Of a stretch of DNA of 64,000 nucleotides, positions 19,190-33,600 are shown piece after piece. The DNA is from Bathymodiolus brooksi (lineage: Eukaryota > Mollusca > Bivalvia > Mytilida > Modiolidae): NCBI GenBank assembly GCA_963680875.1, contig OY804590.1, forward strand, positions 24,118,640-24,182,639, written 5' to 3'. How positions within the stretch are numbered: the first letter of the stretch is position 1; every line of letters starts with the position of its first letter. The position numbers and the translations under genes are program-made. The notes below the pieces were generated by a model, which was not told where the DNA came from, searched no databases, and saw nothing but the letters and a program-made list of their open reading frames with translations.

Positions 19190-19258
19190 TGATTGATTGA
19201 TTGATTGATTGGTTTTCAACGCCAACTTTAGCAATATTTCAGCTATATCGTAGCTTTA
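19190..19258 (-). mobile_element. SINE 3'-tail fragment inside the 77-bp array
   Basis: GATTGATTGATTGATTGGTT, CAACGCCAACTTTAGC, AATATTTCAGCTATATCGTA: only the tail of a family-1 SINE in reverse orientation. Confidence 0.75.
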
Positions 19259-20021
19259 ATCAAAAACACTTCCGGGATGAATCATTTATAGTTGGGAAAT
19301 AAGTACGTGAGAACTGGGAAATGAGTGGGAAATAATCCAGTTGGGAAACACTTCAGGGGAGAAGCATTTTCTTAGAAACACCTTTACGGGAAATAAATTA
19401 ATTTGGAAATCATCCAGTTGGGAAACACTTCAGGGGAAGCATATTCTTAGTAACACTTTTGCGGGAAATAAATTAAGTGGGAAATCATCCAGTTGGGAAA
19501 CACTTCAGGGGAGAAGCATTTTCTTAGAAACACCTTTACGGGAAATAAATTAATTTGGAAATCATCCAGTTGGGAAACACTTCAGGGGAATCATTTTCTT
19601 AGAAAAACTTTCACGGGAAATAAATGAAATTGGAAATCAACCAGTTGGGAAACACTTCAGGAGAAGCACTTTCTTAGAAACACTTGCATGAGCAATACAT
19701 ATCTCGGGAAATCGTTCAGTTGAGAAACACTTCAGGGGAAGCACTCTCTTAAAACATTTGTACGGAAATAAATTAACTGGGACATCATCCAGTTGGGAAA
19801 CACGTCAGGGGAAGCACATTCTTAGTAACACTTTTGCGGGAAATAAATTAAGTGGAAAATCATCCAGTTGGGAAACACTTCAGGGAAGCATTTTCTTAGA
19901 AACACTTGTACGGGAAATAAAATAAGTGGAAAATCATCCAGTTGGGAAACACTTCAGGGGGAGCATTTTCTTATAAAAACTTGTACGGGAAATGAAATAA
20001 GTGGGAAATCATCCAGTTGGG

Positions 20022-20062
20022 AAGCAAATCAGGAGAGAGGATGCCTCTCTCCTGATTTGCTT
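20022..20062. repeat. Perfect 19-bp-stem hairpin with 3-base loop
   Basis: AAGCAAATCAGGAGAGAGG, loop ATG, then its exact reverse complement. It occurs once, in one monomer of the 77-bp array, replacing normal monomer sequence. Confidence 0.97.
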
Positions 20063-20740
20063 AGAAACTCTTGTGCGGGAAATAAATTATGTGGGAAGTC
20101 ATCCAGTTGGGAAGCACTTCAGGGAAGCCATTTTCTAACAAACACTTGTACGGGAAATCATCCAGTTGTGAAACACTTCAGGGGGAGCATTTTCTTATAA
20201 ACACTTGTACGGGAAATAAAATAAGTGGGAAATTATCCAGTGGGGACACACTTCAGGGCAGAATCATTTTCTTGGAAACACTTGTACGAGAAATAAATTA
20301 AGTGGGAAATCATCCACCTGGAAAACAATTCCAGAGGGTATTTTGTTAGAAACACTTGTACGGGAAAAAATAAGCGGAAAATCATCCAGTTGGGAAACAC
20401 TTCAGGAGAATCATTTTCTTAGAAACACTTGTATGGGACATAAATTAACTGGAAAATCATTCAGCTGGGAAACACTTCAGGGCAGAATCATTTTCTTAGA
20501 AACACTTGTACGGGAAATAAATGAACTGGAAAATCATCCAACTGGGAAACACTTCAGGGCAGAATCATTTTCTTAGAAACACTTGTACGGGAAATATATT
20601 AACTGGGAAATCATCCAACTGGGAAACACTTCAGGGCAGAATCATTTTCTTAGAAACACTTGTACGGTAAATAGATTAACTAAGAAATAATCCACTTGTG
20701 AAACAATTCCAGGGAGATATTTTATGAGAAACACAATGAG

Positions 20741-21255
20741 ATGCAACTAGAGAATTCATTTTGACACGAAGATCATTGTTAAATATACTTCAATTAATTC
20801 GGTTACGAGACGAAGACCTGGCAACGTGAGAGATCCGTTATTGTTTGATTCTAAGTATAAATATATAATATAGTATATTATCTCGTGTTCATTTATATCC
20901 AATCCAATCCATCGGTGCCAGACATGGACTTTTCATCACACAATACGTACTAGTTTTTATGTCTATTGTAGAAAAAACAATATCATTGAAACGATGACAA
21001 CGTTAATTGGATTTCTATGAGAGGTAAATTTGTGTAACGGCTTGTCTTCGATCGTTGATTTTCCCGTACTTATTTAATGAATAACAAACATGTACTGATT
21101 TATACCAGGAACAGAGCAATAATTTCTATTAGTCTACAAATGATACAAAAATGACTTTAATCGTGTCTGGTATTTAGATAATAATAATTTTTATTCCTTC
21201 CCTTGTAATGTACTTTTACACGTTAAATAAATCAGTTGAAATTATTTAAAGAAAG
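20741..21255. other. Spacer
   Basis: No gene or repeat recognised. Confidence 0.5.
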
Positions 21256-21618
21256 AATGATTGATTTTTTGGTGTTTAACGCAAACAGTGTTTAAGCTAT
21301 ATCGTGGCGTGAAGCTTAAACAGTGATGGTCAACAATTTCACCAATATCAACAAAATCAGCAATCACCTCTGACCTCAAATCATTGAATATTTAATAATG
21401 CTACAACATATGGTGCTGGAAATCAAAGCATGGCTTGGGTTAAGGCACATACATGTGGCAGAGTTAAACCTGCTAATGGGATCCCAATCTCGTCTTGATA
21501 ATTGGATCTCCAACGGCAATACAGCCAGATATAAACAAAGCACAAAAGAGCCTGAATAGATTCGCTTCCTCTCAAAGAGATCGCACACTACCACAAATAT
21601 AAACAATAACATAAACAT
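21256..21618. mobile_element. Dispersed repeat R1, left part interrupted by the satellite
   Basis: It begins GATTGATTTTTTGGTGTTTA, followed by GCTATATCGTGGCGTG (a SINE-tail-like end in reverse). It then follows the R1 copy at 17,262 up to CATAAACATGGACAGTAC, where the 79-bp satellite takes over without a break. Confidence 0.7.
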
Positions 21619-24600
21619 GGACAGTACAATAACAGGGTGAATGAATGTTTGTAGTTAACTGACTACTAGCTAGGAAAGTAGAATTTGTTGATTACATGAA
21701 CAGTACAATAACAGGGTGAATGAATGTTCGTAGTTAACTGACTACTAGCTAGGAAGGTAGAATTTGTTGATTACATGGACAGTACAATAACAGGGTGAAT
21801 GAATGTTTGTAGTTAACTGACTACTAGCTAGGAAAGTAGAATTTGTTGATTACATGAACAATACAATAACAGGGTGAATGAATGCTCGTTGTTAACTGAC
21901 TACTAGCTAGGAAGGTATAATTTGTTGATTGCATGGACAGTACAATAACAGGGTGAATGGATGTTTGTAGTTAACTGATTACTAGCTAGGAAGGTAGAAT
22001 TTGTTGATTACATGGACAGTACAATAGCAGGGTGGATGAATGTTTGTAGTTAACTGACTACTAGCTAGGAATGTAGAATTTGTTGTTTACATGGACAGCA
22101 CAATTGCGGGGTGAATGAATGTTTGCAGTTAACTGACTACTAGCTAGGAAGGTAGAATTTGTTGGTTACATGGACAGTACAATAGCAGGGTGAATGAATG
22201 CTCGTAGTTAACTAACTACTAGCTAGGAAGGTAGAATTTGTTGGTTACATGGACAGTACCATAACAGGGTGAATGAATGCTCGTAGTTAACTGACTACTA
22301 GCTAGGAAGGTATAATTTGTTGGTTACATGGACAGTACAATAGCAGGGTGAATGAATGCTCGTAGCTAACTGACTACTAGTTAGGAATGTAGAATGTGTT
22401 GGTTACATGGACAGTACTATAACAGGGTGAATGAATGCTCGTAGTTAACTGACTACTAGCTAGGAAGGTAGAATTGGTTGGTTACATGGACAGTACAATA
22501 GCAGGATGAATGAATGCTTGTAGTTAACTGACTACTAGCTAGGAAGGTCTAATTTGTTGATTACATGGACAGTACAATAGCAGTGTGAATGAATGTTTGC
22601 AGTTAACTGACTACTAGCTAGGAAGATAGAATCTGTTGGCTACATGGAGAGTACACTAGCAGGGTGAATGAATGCTCGTAGTTAACTGACTACTAGCTAG
22701 GAAGGTATAATTTGTTGATTACATGGACAGTACAATAGCAGGGTGAATGAATGTTTGCAGTTAACTGACTACTAGCTAGGAAGGTAGAATCTGTTGGTTA
22801 CATGGACAGTACAATAGCAGGGTGAATGAATGTTTGTAGTTAACTGACTACTAGCTAGGAAGGTAGAATCTGTTGGTTACATGGACAGCACAATAGCGGG
22901 ATGAATGAATATTTGCAGTTAACTGACTACTAGCTAGGAAGGTAGAATTTGTTGGTTACATGGACAGTAAAATAGCAGGGTGAATGAATGCTCGTAGTTA
23001 ACTAACTACTAGCTAGCAAGGTAGCATTTGTTGGTTTCATGGACAGTACAATAGTAGGGTGAATGAATGCTCGTAGTTAACTGACTACTAGCTAGGAAGG
23101 TATAATTTGTTGGTTACATGGACAGTACCATAACAGGGTGAATGAATGCTCGTAGTTAACTGACTACTAGCTAGGAAGGTAGAATTTGTTGGTTACATGG
23201 ACAGTACAATAGCAGGGTGAATGAATGCTCGTAGTTAACTGACTACTAGCTAGGAAGATAGAATCTGTTGGTTACATGGACAGTACTGTAACAGGATGAA
23301 TGAATGCTCGTAGTTAACTGACTACTAGCTAGGAAGGTAGAATCTGTTAGCTACATGGACAGTACTGTAACAGGGTGAATGAATGCTCCCAATTAACTGA
23401 CTACTAGCTAGGAAGGTATAATTTGTTGGTTACATGGACAGTACTGTAACAGCGTGAATGAATGCTCGAAGTTAACTGACTACTAGCTAGGAAGGTAGAA
23501 TCTGTTGGTTACATGGAGAGTACAATAGCAGGGTGAATGAATGCTCGTAGTTAACTGACTACTAGCTAGGAAGATAGAATCTGTTGGTTACATGGACAGT
23601 ACTGTAACAGGGTGAATGAATGCTCGTAGTAAACTGACTACTAGCTAGGAAGGTAGAATCTGTTGGTTACATGGACAGTACAATAACAGGGTGAAAGAAT
23701 GTTTGTAGTTAACTGACTACTAGCTAGGAAGATAGAATCTGTTGGCTGCATGGAGAGTACAATAACAGGGTGAATGAAGGTTTGTAGTTAACTGACTACT
23801 AGCTAGGAAAGTAGAATTTGTTGATTACATGAACAGTACAATAACAGGGTGAATGAATGTTCGTAGTTAACTGACTACTAGCTAGGAAGGTAGAATTTGT
23901 TGATTACATGGACAGTACAATAACAGGGTGAATGAATTTTTGTAGTTAACTGACTACTAGCTAGGAAAGTAGAATTTGTTGATTACATGAACAGTACAAT
24001 AACAGGGTGAATGAATGCTCGTTGTTAACTGACTACTAGCTAGGAAGGTATAATTTGTTGATTACATGGACAGTACAATAACAGGGTGAATGGATGTTTG
24101 TAGTTAACTGATTACTAGCTAGGAAGGTAGAATTTGTTGATTACATGGACAGTACAATAGCAGGGTGGATGAATGTTTGTAATTAACTGACTACTAGCTA
24201 GGAATGTAGAATTTGTTGTTTACATGGACAGCACAATAGCGGGGTGAATGAATGTTTGCAGTTAACTGACTACTAGCTAGGAAGGTAGAATTTGTTGGTT
24301 ACATGGACAGTACAATAGCAGGGTGAATGAATGCTCGTAGTTAACTAACTACTAGCTAGGAAGGTAGAATTTGTTGGTTACATGGACAGTACCATAACAG
24401 GGTGAATGAATGCTCGTAGTTAACTGACTACTAGCTAGGAAGGTATAATTTGTTGGTTACATGGACAGTACAATAGCAGGGTGAATGAATGCTCGTAGCT
24501 AACTGACTACTAGTTAGGAATGTAGAATTTGTTGGTTACATGGACAGTACTATAACAGGGTGAATGAATGCTCGTAGTTAACTGACTACTAGCTAGGAAG

Positions 24601-27600
24601 GTAGAATTGGTTGGTTACATGGACAGTACAATAGCAGGATGAATGAATGTTTGCAGTTAACTGACTACTAGCTAGGAAGGTAGAATCTGTTGGTTACATG
24701 GACAGTACAATAGCAGGGTGAATGAATGTTTGTAGTTAACTGACTACTAGCTAGGAAGGTAGAATCTGTTGGTTGCATGGACAGTACAATATCAGGGTGA
24801 ATGAATGTTTGTAGTTAACTGACTACTAGCTAGGAAGGTAGAATTTGTTGGTTACATGGACAGTAAAATAGCAGGGTGAATGAATGCTCGTAGTTAACTA
24901 ACTACTAGCTAGCAAGGTAGCATTTGTTGGTTTCATGGACAGTACAATAGTAGGGTGAATGAATGCTCGTAGTTAACTGACTACTAGCTAGGAAGGTATA
25001 ATTTGTTGGTTACATGGACAGTACCATTACAGGGTGAATGAATGCTCGTAGTTAACTGACTACTAGCTAGGAAGGTAGAATTTGTTGGTTACATGGACAG
25101 TACAATAGCAGGGTGAATGAATGCTCGTAGTTAACTGACTACTAGCTAGGAAGATAGAATCTGTTGGTTACATGGACAGTACTGTAACAGGATGAATGAA
25201 TGCTCGTAGTTAACTGACTACTAGCTAGGAAGGTAGAATCTGTTAGCTACATGGACAGTACTGTAACAGGGTGAATGAATGCTCCCAATTAACTGACTAC
25301 TAGCTAGGAAGGTATAATTTGTTGGTTACATGGACAGTACTGTAACAGCGTGAATGAATGCTCGAAGTTAACTGACTACTAGCTAGGAAGGTAGAATCTG
25401 TTGGTTACATGGAGAGTACAATAGCAGGGTGAATGAATGCTCGTAGTTAACTGACTACTAGCTAGGAAGATAGAATCTGTTGGTTACATGGACAGTACTG
25501 TAACAGGGTGAATGAATGCTCGTAGTAAACTGACTACTAGCTAGGAAGGTAGAATCTGTTGGTTACATGGACAGTACAATAACAGGGTGAAAGAATGTTT
25601 GTAGTTAACTGACTACTAGCTAGGAAGATAGAATCTGTTGGCTGCATGGAGAGTACAATAGCAGGGTGAATGAATGCTCGTAGTTAACTGACAACTAACT
25701 AGGAAGGTAGAATTTGTTGATTACATGGACAGTACAATAACAGGGTGAATGAATGTTTGTAGTTAACTGACTACTAGCTAGGAAAGTAGAATTTGTTGAT
25801 TACATGAACAGTACAATAACAGGGTGAATGAATGCTCGTAGTTAACTGACTACTAGCTAGGAAGGTATAATTTGTTGATTGCATGGACAGTACAATAACA
25901 GGGTGAATGGATGTTTGTAGTTAACTGATTACTAGCTAGGAAGTTAGAATTTGTTGATTACATGGACAGTACAATAACAGGGTGAATGAATGTTTGTAGT
26001 TAACTGACTACTAGCTAGGAAAGTAGAATTTGTTGATTACATGAACAGTACAATAACAGGGTGAATGAATGTTCGTAGTTAACTGACTACTAGCTAGGAA
26101 GGTAGAATTTGTTGATTACACGGACAGTACAATAGCAGGGTGAATGAATGTTTGTAGTTAACTGACTACTAGCTAGGAATGTAGATTTGTTGGTTACATG
26201 GACAGCACAATAGCGGGATGAATGAATATTTGCAGTTAACTGACTACTAGCTAGGAAGGTAGAATTTGTTGGTTACATGGACAGTACAATAGCAGGGTGA
26301 ATGAATGCTCGTAGTTAACTAACTACTAGCTAGGAAGGTAGAATTTGTTGGTTACATGGACAGTACCATAACAGGGTGAATGAATGCTCGTAGTTAGCTG
26401 ACTACTAGCTAGGAAGGTATAATTTGTTGGTTACATGGACAGTACAATAGCAGGGTGAATGAATGCTCGTAGCTAACTGACTACTAGTTAGGAATGTAGA
26501 ATTTGTTGGTTACATGGACAGTACTATAACAGGGTGAATGAATGCTCGTAGTTAACTGACTACTAGCTAGGAAGGTAGAATTTGTTGGTTACATGGACAG
26601 TACAATAGCAGGATGAATGAATGCTTGTAGTTAACTGACTACTAGCTAGGAAGGTCTAATTTGTTGATTACATGGACAGTACAATAGCAGTGTAAATGAA
26701 TGTTTGCAGTTAACTGACTACTAGCTAGGAAGATAGAATATGTTGGCTACATGGAGAGTACACTAGCAGGGTGAATGAATGCTCGTAGTTAACTGACTAC
26801 TAGCTAGGAAGGTATAATTTGTTGATTACATGGACAGTACAATAGCAGGGTGAATGAATGTTTGCAGTTAACTGACTACTAGCTAGGAAGGTAGAATCTG
26901 TTGGTTACATGGAAAGTACAATAGCAGGGTGAATGAATGTTTGTAGTTAACTGACTACTAGCTAGGAAGGTAGAATCTGTTGGTTACATGGACAGTACAA
27001 TAGCAGGGAGAATGAGTGTTTATAGTTAACTAACTACTAACTAGGAATGTATAATTTGTTGGTTACATGGACAGTACAATATCAGGGTGAATGAATGTTT
27101 GTAGTTAACTGACTACTAGCTAGGAAGGTAGAATTTGTTGGTTACATGGACAGTAAAATAGCAGGGTGAATGAATGCTCGTAGTTAACTAACTACTAGCT
27201 AGGAAGGTAGCATTTGTTGGTTTCATGGACAGTACAATAGTAGGGTGAATGAATGCTCGTAGTTAACTGACTACTAGCTAGGAAGGTATAATTTGTTGGA
27301 TACATGGACAGTACCATAACAGGGTGAATGAATGCTCGTAGTTAACTGACTACTAGCTAGGAAGGTAGAATTTGTTGGTTACATGGACAGTACAATAGCA
27401 GGGTGAATGAATGCTCGTAGTTAACTGACTACTAGTTAGGAAGGTAGAATTTGTTGGTTACATGGACAGTACTATAACAGGGTGAATGAATGCTCGTAGT
27501 TAACTGACTACTAGCTAGGAAGGTAGAATTTGTTGGTTACATGGACATTACAATAGCAGGACGAATGAATGCTCGTAGTTAACTGACTACTAGCTAGGAA

Positions 27601-30600
27601 GGTATAATTTGTTGGTTACATGGACAGTACAATAGCAGGGTGAATGCATGCTGGTAGTTAACTGACTACTAGCTAGGAAGGTAGAATTTGTTGGTTACAT
27701 GGACAATATTATAACAGGGTGAATGAATGCTCGTAGTTAACTGACTACTAGCTAGGAAGGTAGAATCTGTTGATTACATGGACAGTACAATAGCAGGGTG
27801 AATGAATGTTTGCAGTTAACTGACTACTAGCTAGGAAGGTAGAATCTGTTGGTTACATGGAAAGTACAATAGCAGGGTGAATGAATGTTTGTAGTTAACT
27901 GACTACTAGCTAGGAAGGTAGAATTTGTTGATTATATGGACAGTACAATAGCAGGGTGAATGAATGTTTCCAGTTAACTGACTACTAGCTATGAAGGTAG
28001 AATCTGTTGGTTACATGGAAAGTACAATAGCAGGGTGAATGAATGTTTGTAGTTAACTGACTACTAGCTAGGAAGGTAGAATCTGTTGGTTACATGGAGA
28101 GTACAATAGCAGGGTGAATGAATGTTTGCAGTTAACTGACTACTAGCTAGGAAGGTAGAATTTGTTGAATACATGGATAGTACAATAGCAGGGTGAATGA
28201 ATGTTTCCAGTTAACTGACTACTAGCTAGGAAGGTAGAATCTGTTGGTTACATGGAAAGTACAATAGCAGGGTGAATGAATGTTTGTAGTTAACGGACTA
28301 CTAGCTAGGAAGGTAGAATCTGTTGGTTACATGGACAGTACAATAGCAGGGTGAATGAATGTTTGTAGTTAACTGACTACCAGCTAGGAATGTAGAATCT
28401 GTTGGTTACATGGACAGCACAATATCAGGGTGAATGCATGTTTGTAGTTAACTGACTACTAGCTAGGAAGGTAGAATCTGTTGGTTACATGGAAAGTACA
28501 ATAGCAGGGTGAATGAATGTTTGTAGTTAACTGACTACTAGTTAGGAAGGTAGAATTTGTTGGTTACATTGACAGTACTATAACAGGGTGAATGAATGCT
28601 CGTAGTTAACTGACTACTAGCTAGGAAGGTAGAATTTGTTGGTTACATGGACATTACAATAGCAGGACGAATGAATGCTCGTAGTTAACTGACTACTAGC
28701 TAGGAAGGTATAATTTGTTGGTTACATGGACAGTACAATAGCAGGGTGAATGCATGCTGGTAGTTAACTGACTACTAGCTAGGAAGGTAGAATTTGTTGG
28801 TTACATGGACAATATTATAACAGGGTGAATGAATGCTCGTAGTTAACTGACTACTAGCTAGGAAGGTAGAATCTGTTGATTACATGGACAGTACAATAGC
28901 AGGGTGAATGAATGTTTGCAGTTAACTGACTACTAGCTAGGAAGGTAGAATCTGTTGGTTACATGGAAAGTACAATAGCAGGGTGAATGAATGTTTGTAG
29001 TTAACTGACTACTAGCTAGGAAGGTAGAATTTGTTGATTATATGGACAGTACAATAGCAGGGTGAATGAATGTTTGCAGTTAACTGACAACTAGCTAGGA
29101 AGGTAGAATCTGTTGATTACATGGACAGTACAATAGCGGGGTGAATGAATGTTTGCAGTTAACTGACTACTAGCTAGGAAGGTAGAATTTGTTGATTACA
29201 TGGACAGTACAATAGCAGGGTGAATGAATGTTTGCAGTTAACTGACTACTAGCTAGGAAGGTAGAATCTGTTGGTTACATGGAGAGTACAATAGCAGGGT
29301 GAATGAATGTTTGCAGTTAACTGACTACTAGCTAGGAAGGTAGAATTTGTTGAATACATGGACAGTACAATAGCAGGGTGAATGAATGTTTCCAGTTAAC
29401 TGACTACTAGCTATGAAGGTAGAATCTGTTGGTTACATGGAAAGTACAATAGCAGGGTGAATGAATGTTTGTAGTTAACTGACTACTAGCTAGGAAGGTA
29501 GAATTTGTTGGTTACATGGACAGTACAATAGCAGGGTGAATGAATGTTTGTAGTTAACTGACTACTAGTTAGGAAGGTAGAATTTGTTGATTACATGGAC
29601 AGTACAATAGCGGGGTGAATGAATGTTTGCAGTTAACTGACTACTAGCTAGGAAGGTAGAATTTGTTGATTACATGGACAGTACAATAGCAGGGCGAATG
29701 AATGTTTTCAGTTAACTGACTACTAGCTAGGAAGGTAGAATCTGTTGGTTACATGGAGAGTACAATAGCAGGGTGAATGAATGTTTGCAGTTAACTGACT
29801 ACTAGCTAGGAAGGTAGAATTTGTTGAATACATGGATAGTACAATAGCAGGGTGAATGAATGTTTCCAGTTAACTGACTACTAGCTAGGAAGGTAGAATC
29901 TGTTGGTTACATGGAAAGTACAATAGCAGGGTGAATGAATGTTTGTAGTTAACGGACTACTAGCTAGGAAGGTAGAATCTGTTGGTTACATGGACAGTAC
30001 AATAGCAGGGTGAATGAATGTTTGTAGTTAACTGACTACCAGCTAGGAATGTAGAATCTGTTGGTTACATTGACAGCACAATATCAGGGTGAATGCATGT
30101 TTGTAGTTAACTGACTACTAGCTAGGAAGGTAGAATCTGTTGGTTACATGGAAAGTACAATAGCAGGGTGAATGAATGTTTGTAGTTAACTGACTACTAG
30201 CTAGGAAGGTAGAATTTGTTGGTTACATGGACAGTACAATAGCAGGGTGAATGAATGTTTGTAGTTAACTGACTACTAGCTAGGAAGGTAGAATCTGTTG
30301 ATTACATGGACAGTACAATAGCGGGGTGAATGAATGTTTGCAGTTAACTGACTACTAGCTAGGAAGGTAGAATTTGTTGATTACATGGACAGTACAATAG
30401 CAGGGTGAATGAATGTTTGCAGTTAACTGACTACTAGCTAGGAAGGTAGAATCTGTTGGTTACATGGAGAGTACAATAGCAGGGTGAATGAATGTTTGCA
30501 GTTAACTGACTACTAGCTAGGAAGGTAGAATTTGTTGAATACATGGATAGTACAACAGCAGGGTGAATGAATGTTTCCAGTTAACTGACTACTAGCTAGG

Positions 30601-33600
30601 AAGGTAGAATCTGTTGGTTACATGGAAAGTACAATAGCAGGGTGAATGAATGTTTGTAGTTAACTGACTACTAGCTAGGAAGGTAGAATCTGTTGGTTAC
30701 ATGGACAGTACAATAGCAGGATGAATGAATGTTTGTAGTTAACTGACTACTAGCTAGGAATGTAGAATCTGTTGGTTACATGGACAGCACAATATCAGGG
30801 TGAATGCATGTTTGTAGCTAACTGACTACTAGCTAGGAAGGTAGAATTTGTTGGGTACATGGACAGTACAATAGCAGGGTGAATGAATGCTCGTAGTTAA
30901 CTGACTACTAGCTAGGAAGATATAATTTGTTGGTTACATGGACAGTACCATAACAGGGTGAATGAATGCTCGTAGTTAGCTGACTACTAGCTAGGAAGGT
31001 AGAATTTGTTGGTTACATGGACAGTACAATAGCAGGGTGAATGAATGCTCGTAGTTAACTGACTATTAGTTAGGAAGGTAGCATTTGTTGGCTACATGGA
31101 CAGTACAATAGTAGGGTGAAAGAATGCTCGTAGTTAACTGAATACTAGCTAGGAAGATATAATCTGTTGGTTACATGAACAGTACTGTAACAGGGTGAAT
31201 GAATGCTCGTAGTTAACTGACTACTAGCTAGGAAGGTAGAATCTGTTCGGTACATGGACAGTACAATAACAGGGTGAATGAATGCTCGTAGTTAACTGAC
31301 TACTAGCTAGGAAGATAGAATATGTTGGTTACATGGACAGTACTGTAACAGGGTGAATGAATGCTCGTAGTTAACTGACTACTAGATAGGAAGATATAAT
31401 CTGTTGGTTACATGGACAGTACAATAACAGGGTGAATGAATGCTCGTAGTTAACAGACTACTAGCTAGGAAGATAGAATCTGTTGGTTACATGGACAGTA
31501 CAATAACAGGGTGAATGAATGCTCGTAGTTAACTGACTACTAGCTAGGAAGATAGAATCTGTTGGTTACATGGACAGTACTGTAACAGGGTGAATGAATG
31601 TTCGTAGTTAACTGACTACTAGCTAGGAAGGTAGAATCTGTTGGTTACATGGACAATACTGTAACAGGGTGAATGAATGCTCGTAGTTAACTGACTACTA
31701 GCTAGGAAGGTAGAATCTGTTGATTACATGGACAGTACAATAGCAGGGTGAATGAATGCTCGTAGTTAACTGACTATTAGTTAGGAAGGTAGCATTTGTT
31801 GGCTATATGGACAGTACAATAGTAGGGTGAAAGAATGCTCGTAGTTAACTGACTACTAGCTAGGAAGATATAATCTGTTGGTTACATGGACAGTACAATA
31901 ACAGGGTGAATGAATGCACGTAGTTAACTGACTACTAGCTAGGAAGATAGAATCTGTTGGTTACATGAACAGTACTGTAACAGGGTGAATGAATGCTCGT
32001 AGTTAACTGACTACTAGCTAGGAAGGTAGAATCTGTTCGGTACATGGACAGTACAATAACAGGGTGAATGAATGCTCGTAGTTAACTGACTACTAGCTAG
32101 GAAGATAGAATATGTTGGTTACATGGACAGTACTGTAACAGGGTGAATGAATGCTCGTAGTTAACTGACTACTAGATAGGAAGATATAATCTGTTGGTTA
32201 CATGGACAGTACAATAACAGGGTGAATGAATGCTCGTAGTTAACAGACTACTAGCTAGGAAGATAGAATCTGTTGGTTACATGGACAGTACAATAACAGG
32301 GTGAATGAATGCTCGTAGTTAACTGACTACTAGCTAGGAAGATAGAATCTGTTGGTTACATGGACAGTACTGTAACAGGGTGAATGAATGTTCGTAGTTA
32401 ACTGACTACTAGCTAGGAAGGTAGAATCTGTTGGTTACATGGACAATACTGTAACAGGGTGAATGAATGCTCGTGGTTAACTGACTACTAGCTAGGAAGG
32501 TAGAATCTGTTAGTTATATGGACAGTACTGTAACAGGGTGAATGAATGCTCGTAGTTAACTGACTACTAGCTAGGAAGATCGAATCTGTTGGTTACATGG
32601 ACAGTACTGTAACAGGGTGAATGAATGCTCGTAGTTAACTGACTACTAGTTAGGAAGGTAGAATCTGTTGGTTACATGGACAGTACAATTGCAGGGTGAA
32701 TGAATGCTCGTAGTTAACTGACTACTAGCTAGGAAGATCGAATCTGTTGGTTACATGGACAGTACAATAACAGGGTGAATGAATGCTCGTAGATAACTGA
32801 CTACTAGCTAGGAAGATAGAATCTGTTGGTTACATGGACATTACTGTAACAGGGTGAATGAATGCTCGTAGTTAACTGACAACTAGCTGGGAAGATAGAA
32901 TCTGTTGGTTACATGGACAGTACAATAACAGGGTGAATGAATGCTCGTCTGTTGGTTACATGGACAGTACAATAGCAGGGTGAATGAATGCTCGTAGTTA
33001 ACTGACTACTAGCTGGGAAGATAGAATCTGTTGGTTACATGGACAGTACAATAACAGGGTGAATGAATGCTCGTCTGTTGGTTACATGGACAGTACAATA
33101 GCAGGGTGAATGAATGCTCGTAATTAACTGACTACTAGCTAGGAAGGTAGAATTTGTTGGTTACATGGACCGTACTGTAACAGCGTGAATGAATGCTCGA
33201 AGTTAACTGACTACTAGCTAGGAAGGTAGAATCTGTTGGTTACATGGAGAGTACAATAGCAGGGTGAATGAATGCTCGTAGTTAACTGACTACTAGCTAG
33301 GAAGATAGAATCTGTTGGTTACATGGACAGTACTGTAACAGGGTGAATGATTGCTCGTAGTAAACTTACTAATAGCTAGGAAGGTAGAATCTGTTGGTTA
33401 CATGGACAGTACAATAACAGGGTGAAAGAATGTTTGTAGTTAACTGACTACTAGCTAAGAAGGTAGAAACTGTTGGTTACATGGACAGTACAATAACAGG
33501 GTGAATGAATGTTTGTAGTTAACTGACTACTAGCTAGGAAGGTAGAATTTGTTGATTGCATGGACAGTACAATAACAGGGTGAATGAATGTTTGTAGTTA

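Larger units (their letters stand above)
18960..20740 (+). repeat. 77-bp tandem array, about 22 copies
   Basis: The monomer runs GTTGGGAAACACTTCAGGGG, AAGCATTTTCTTAGAAACAC, TTGTACGGGAAATAAATTAA, GTGGGAAATCATCCA, with lengths of 75-78 bp. The array opening (AAAACACTTCCGGGATGA, then GTTGGGAAATA) occurs twice, at 18,964 and 19,263, on either side of a SINE fragment. The array therefore restarted or was duplicated there. Long open frames inside it (for example 19,868-20,200) are repeat read-through. Confidence 0.95.

Noticed and set aside
19341..20576. Several 70-110 codon frames
   Set aside because: They are the 77-bp repeat read through; codon changes between monomers show no protein-level constraint.
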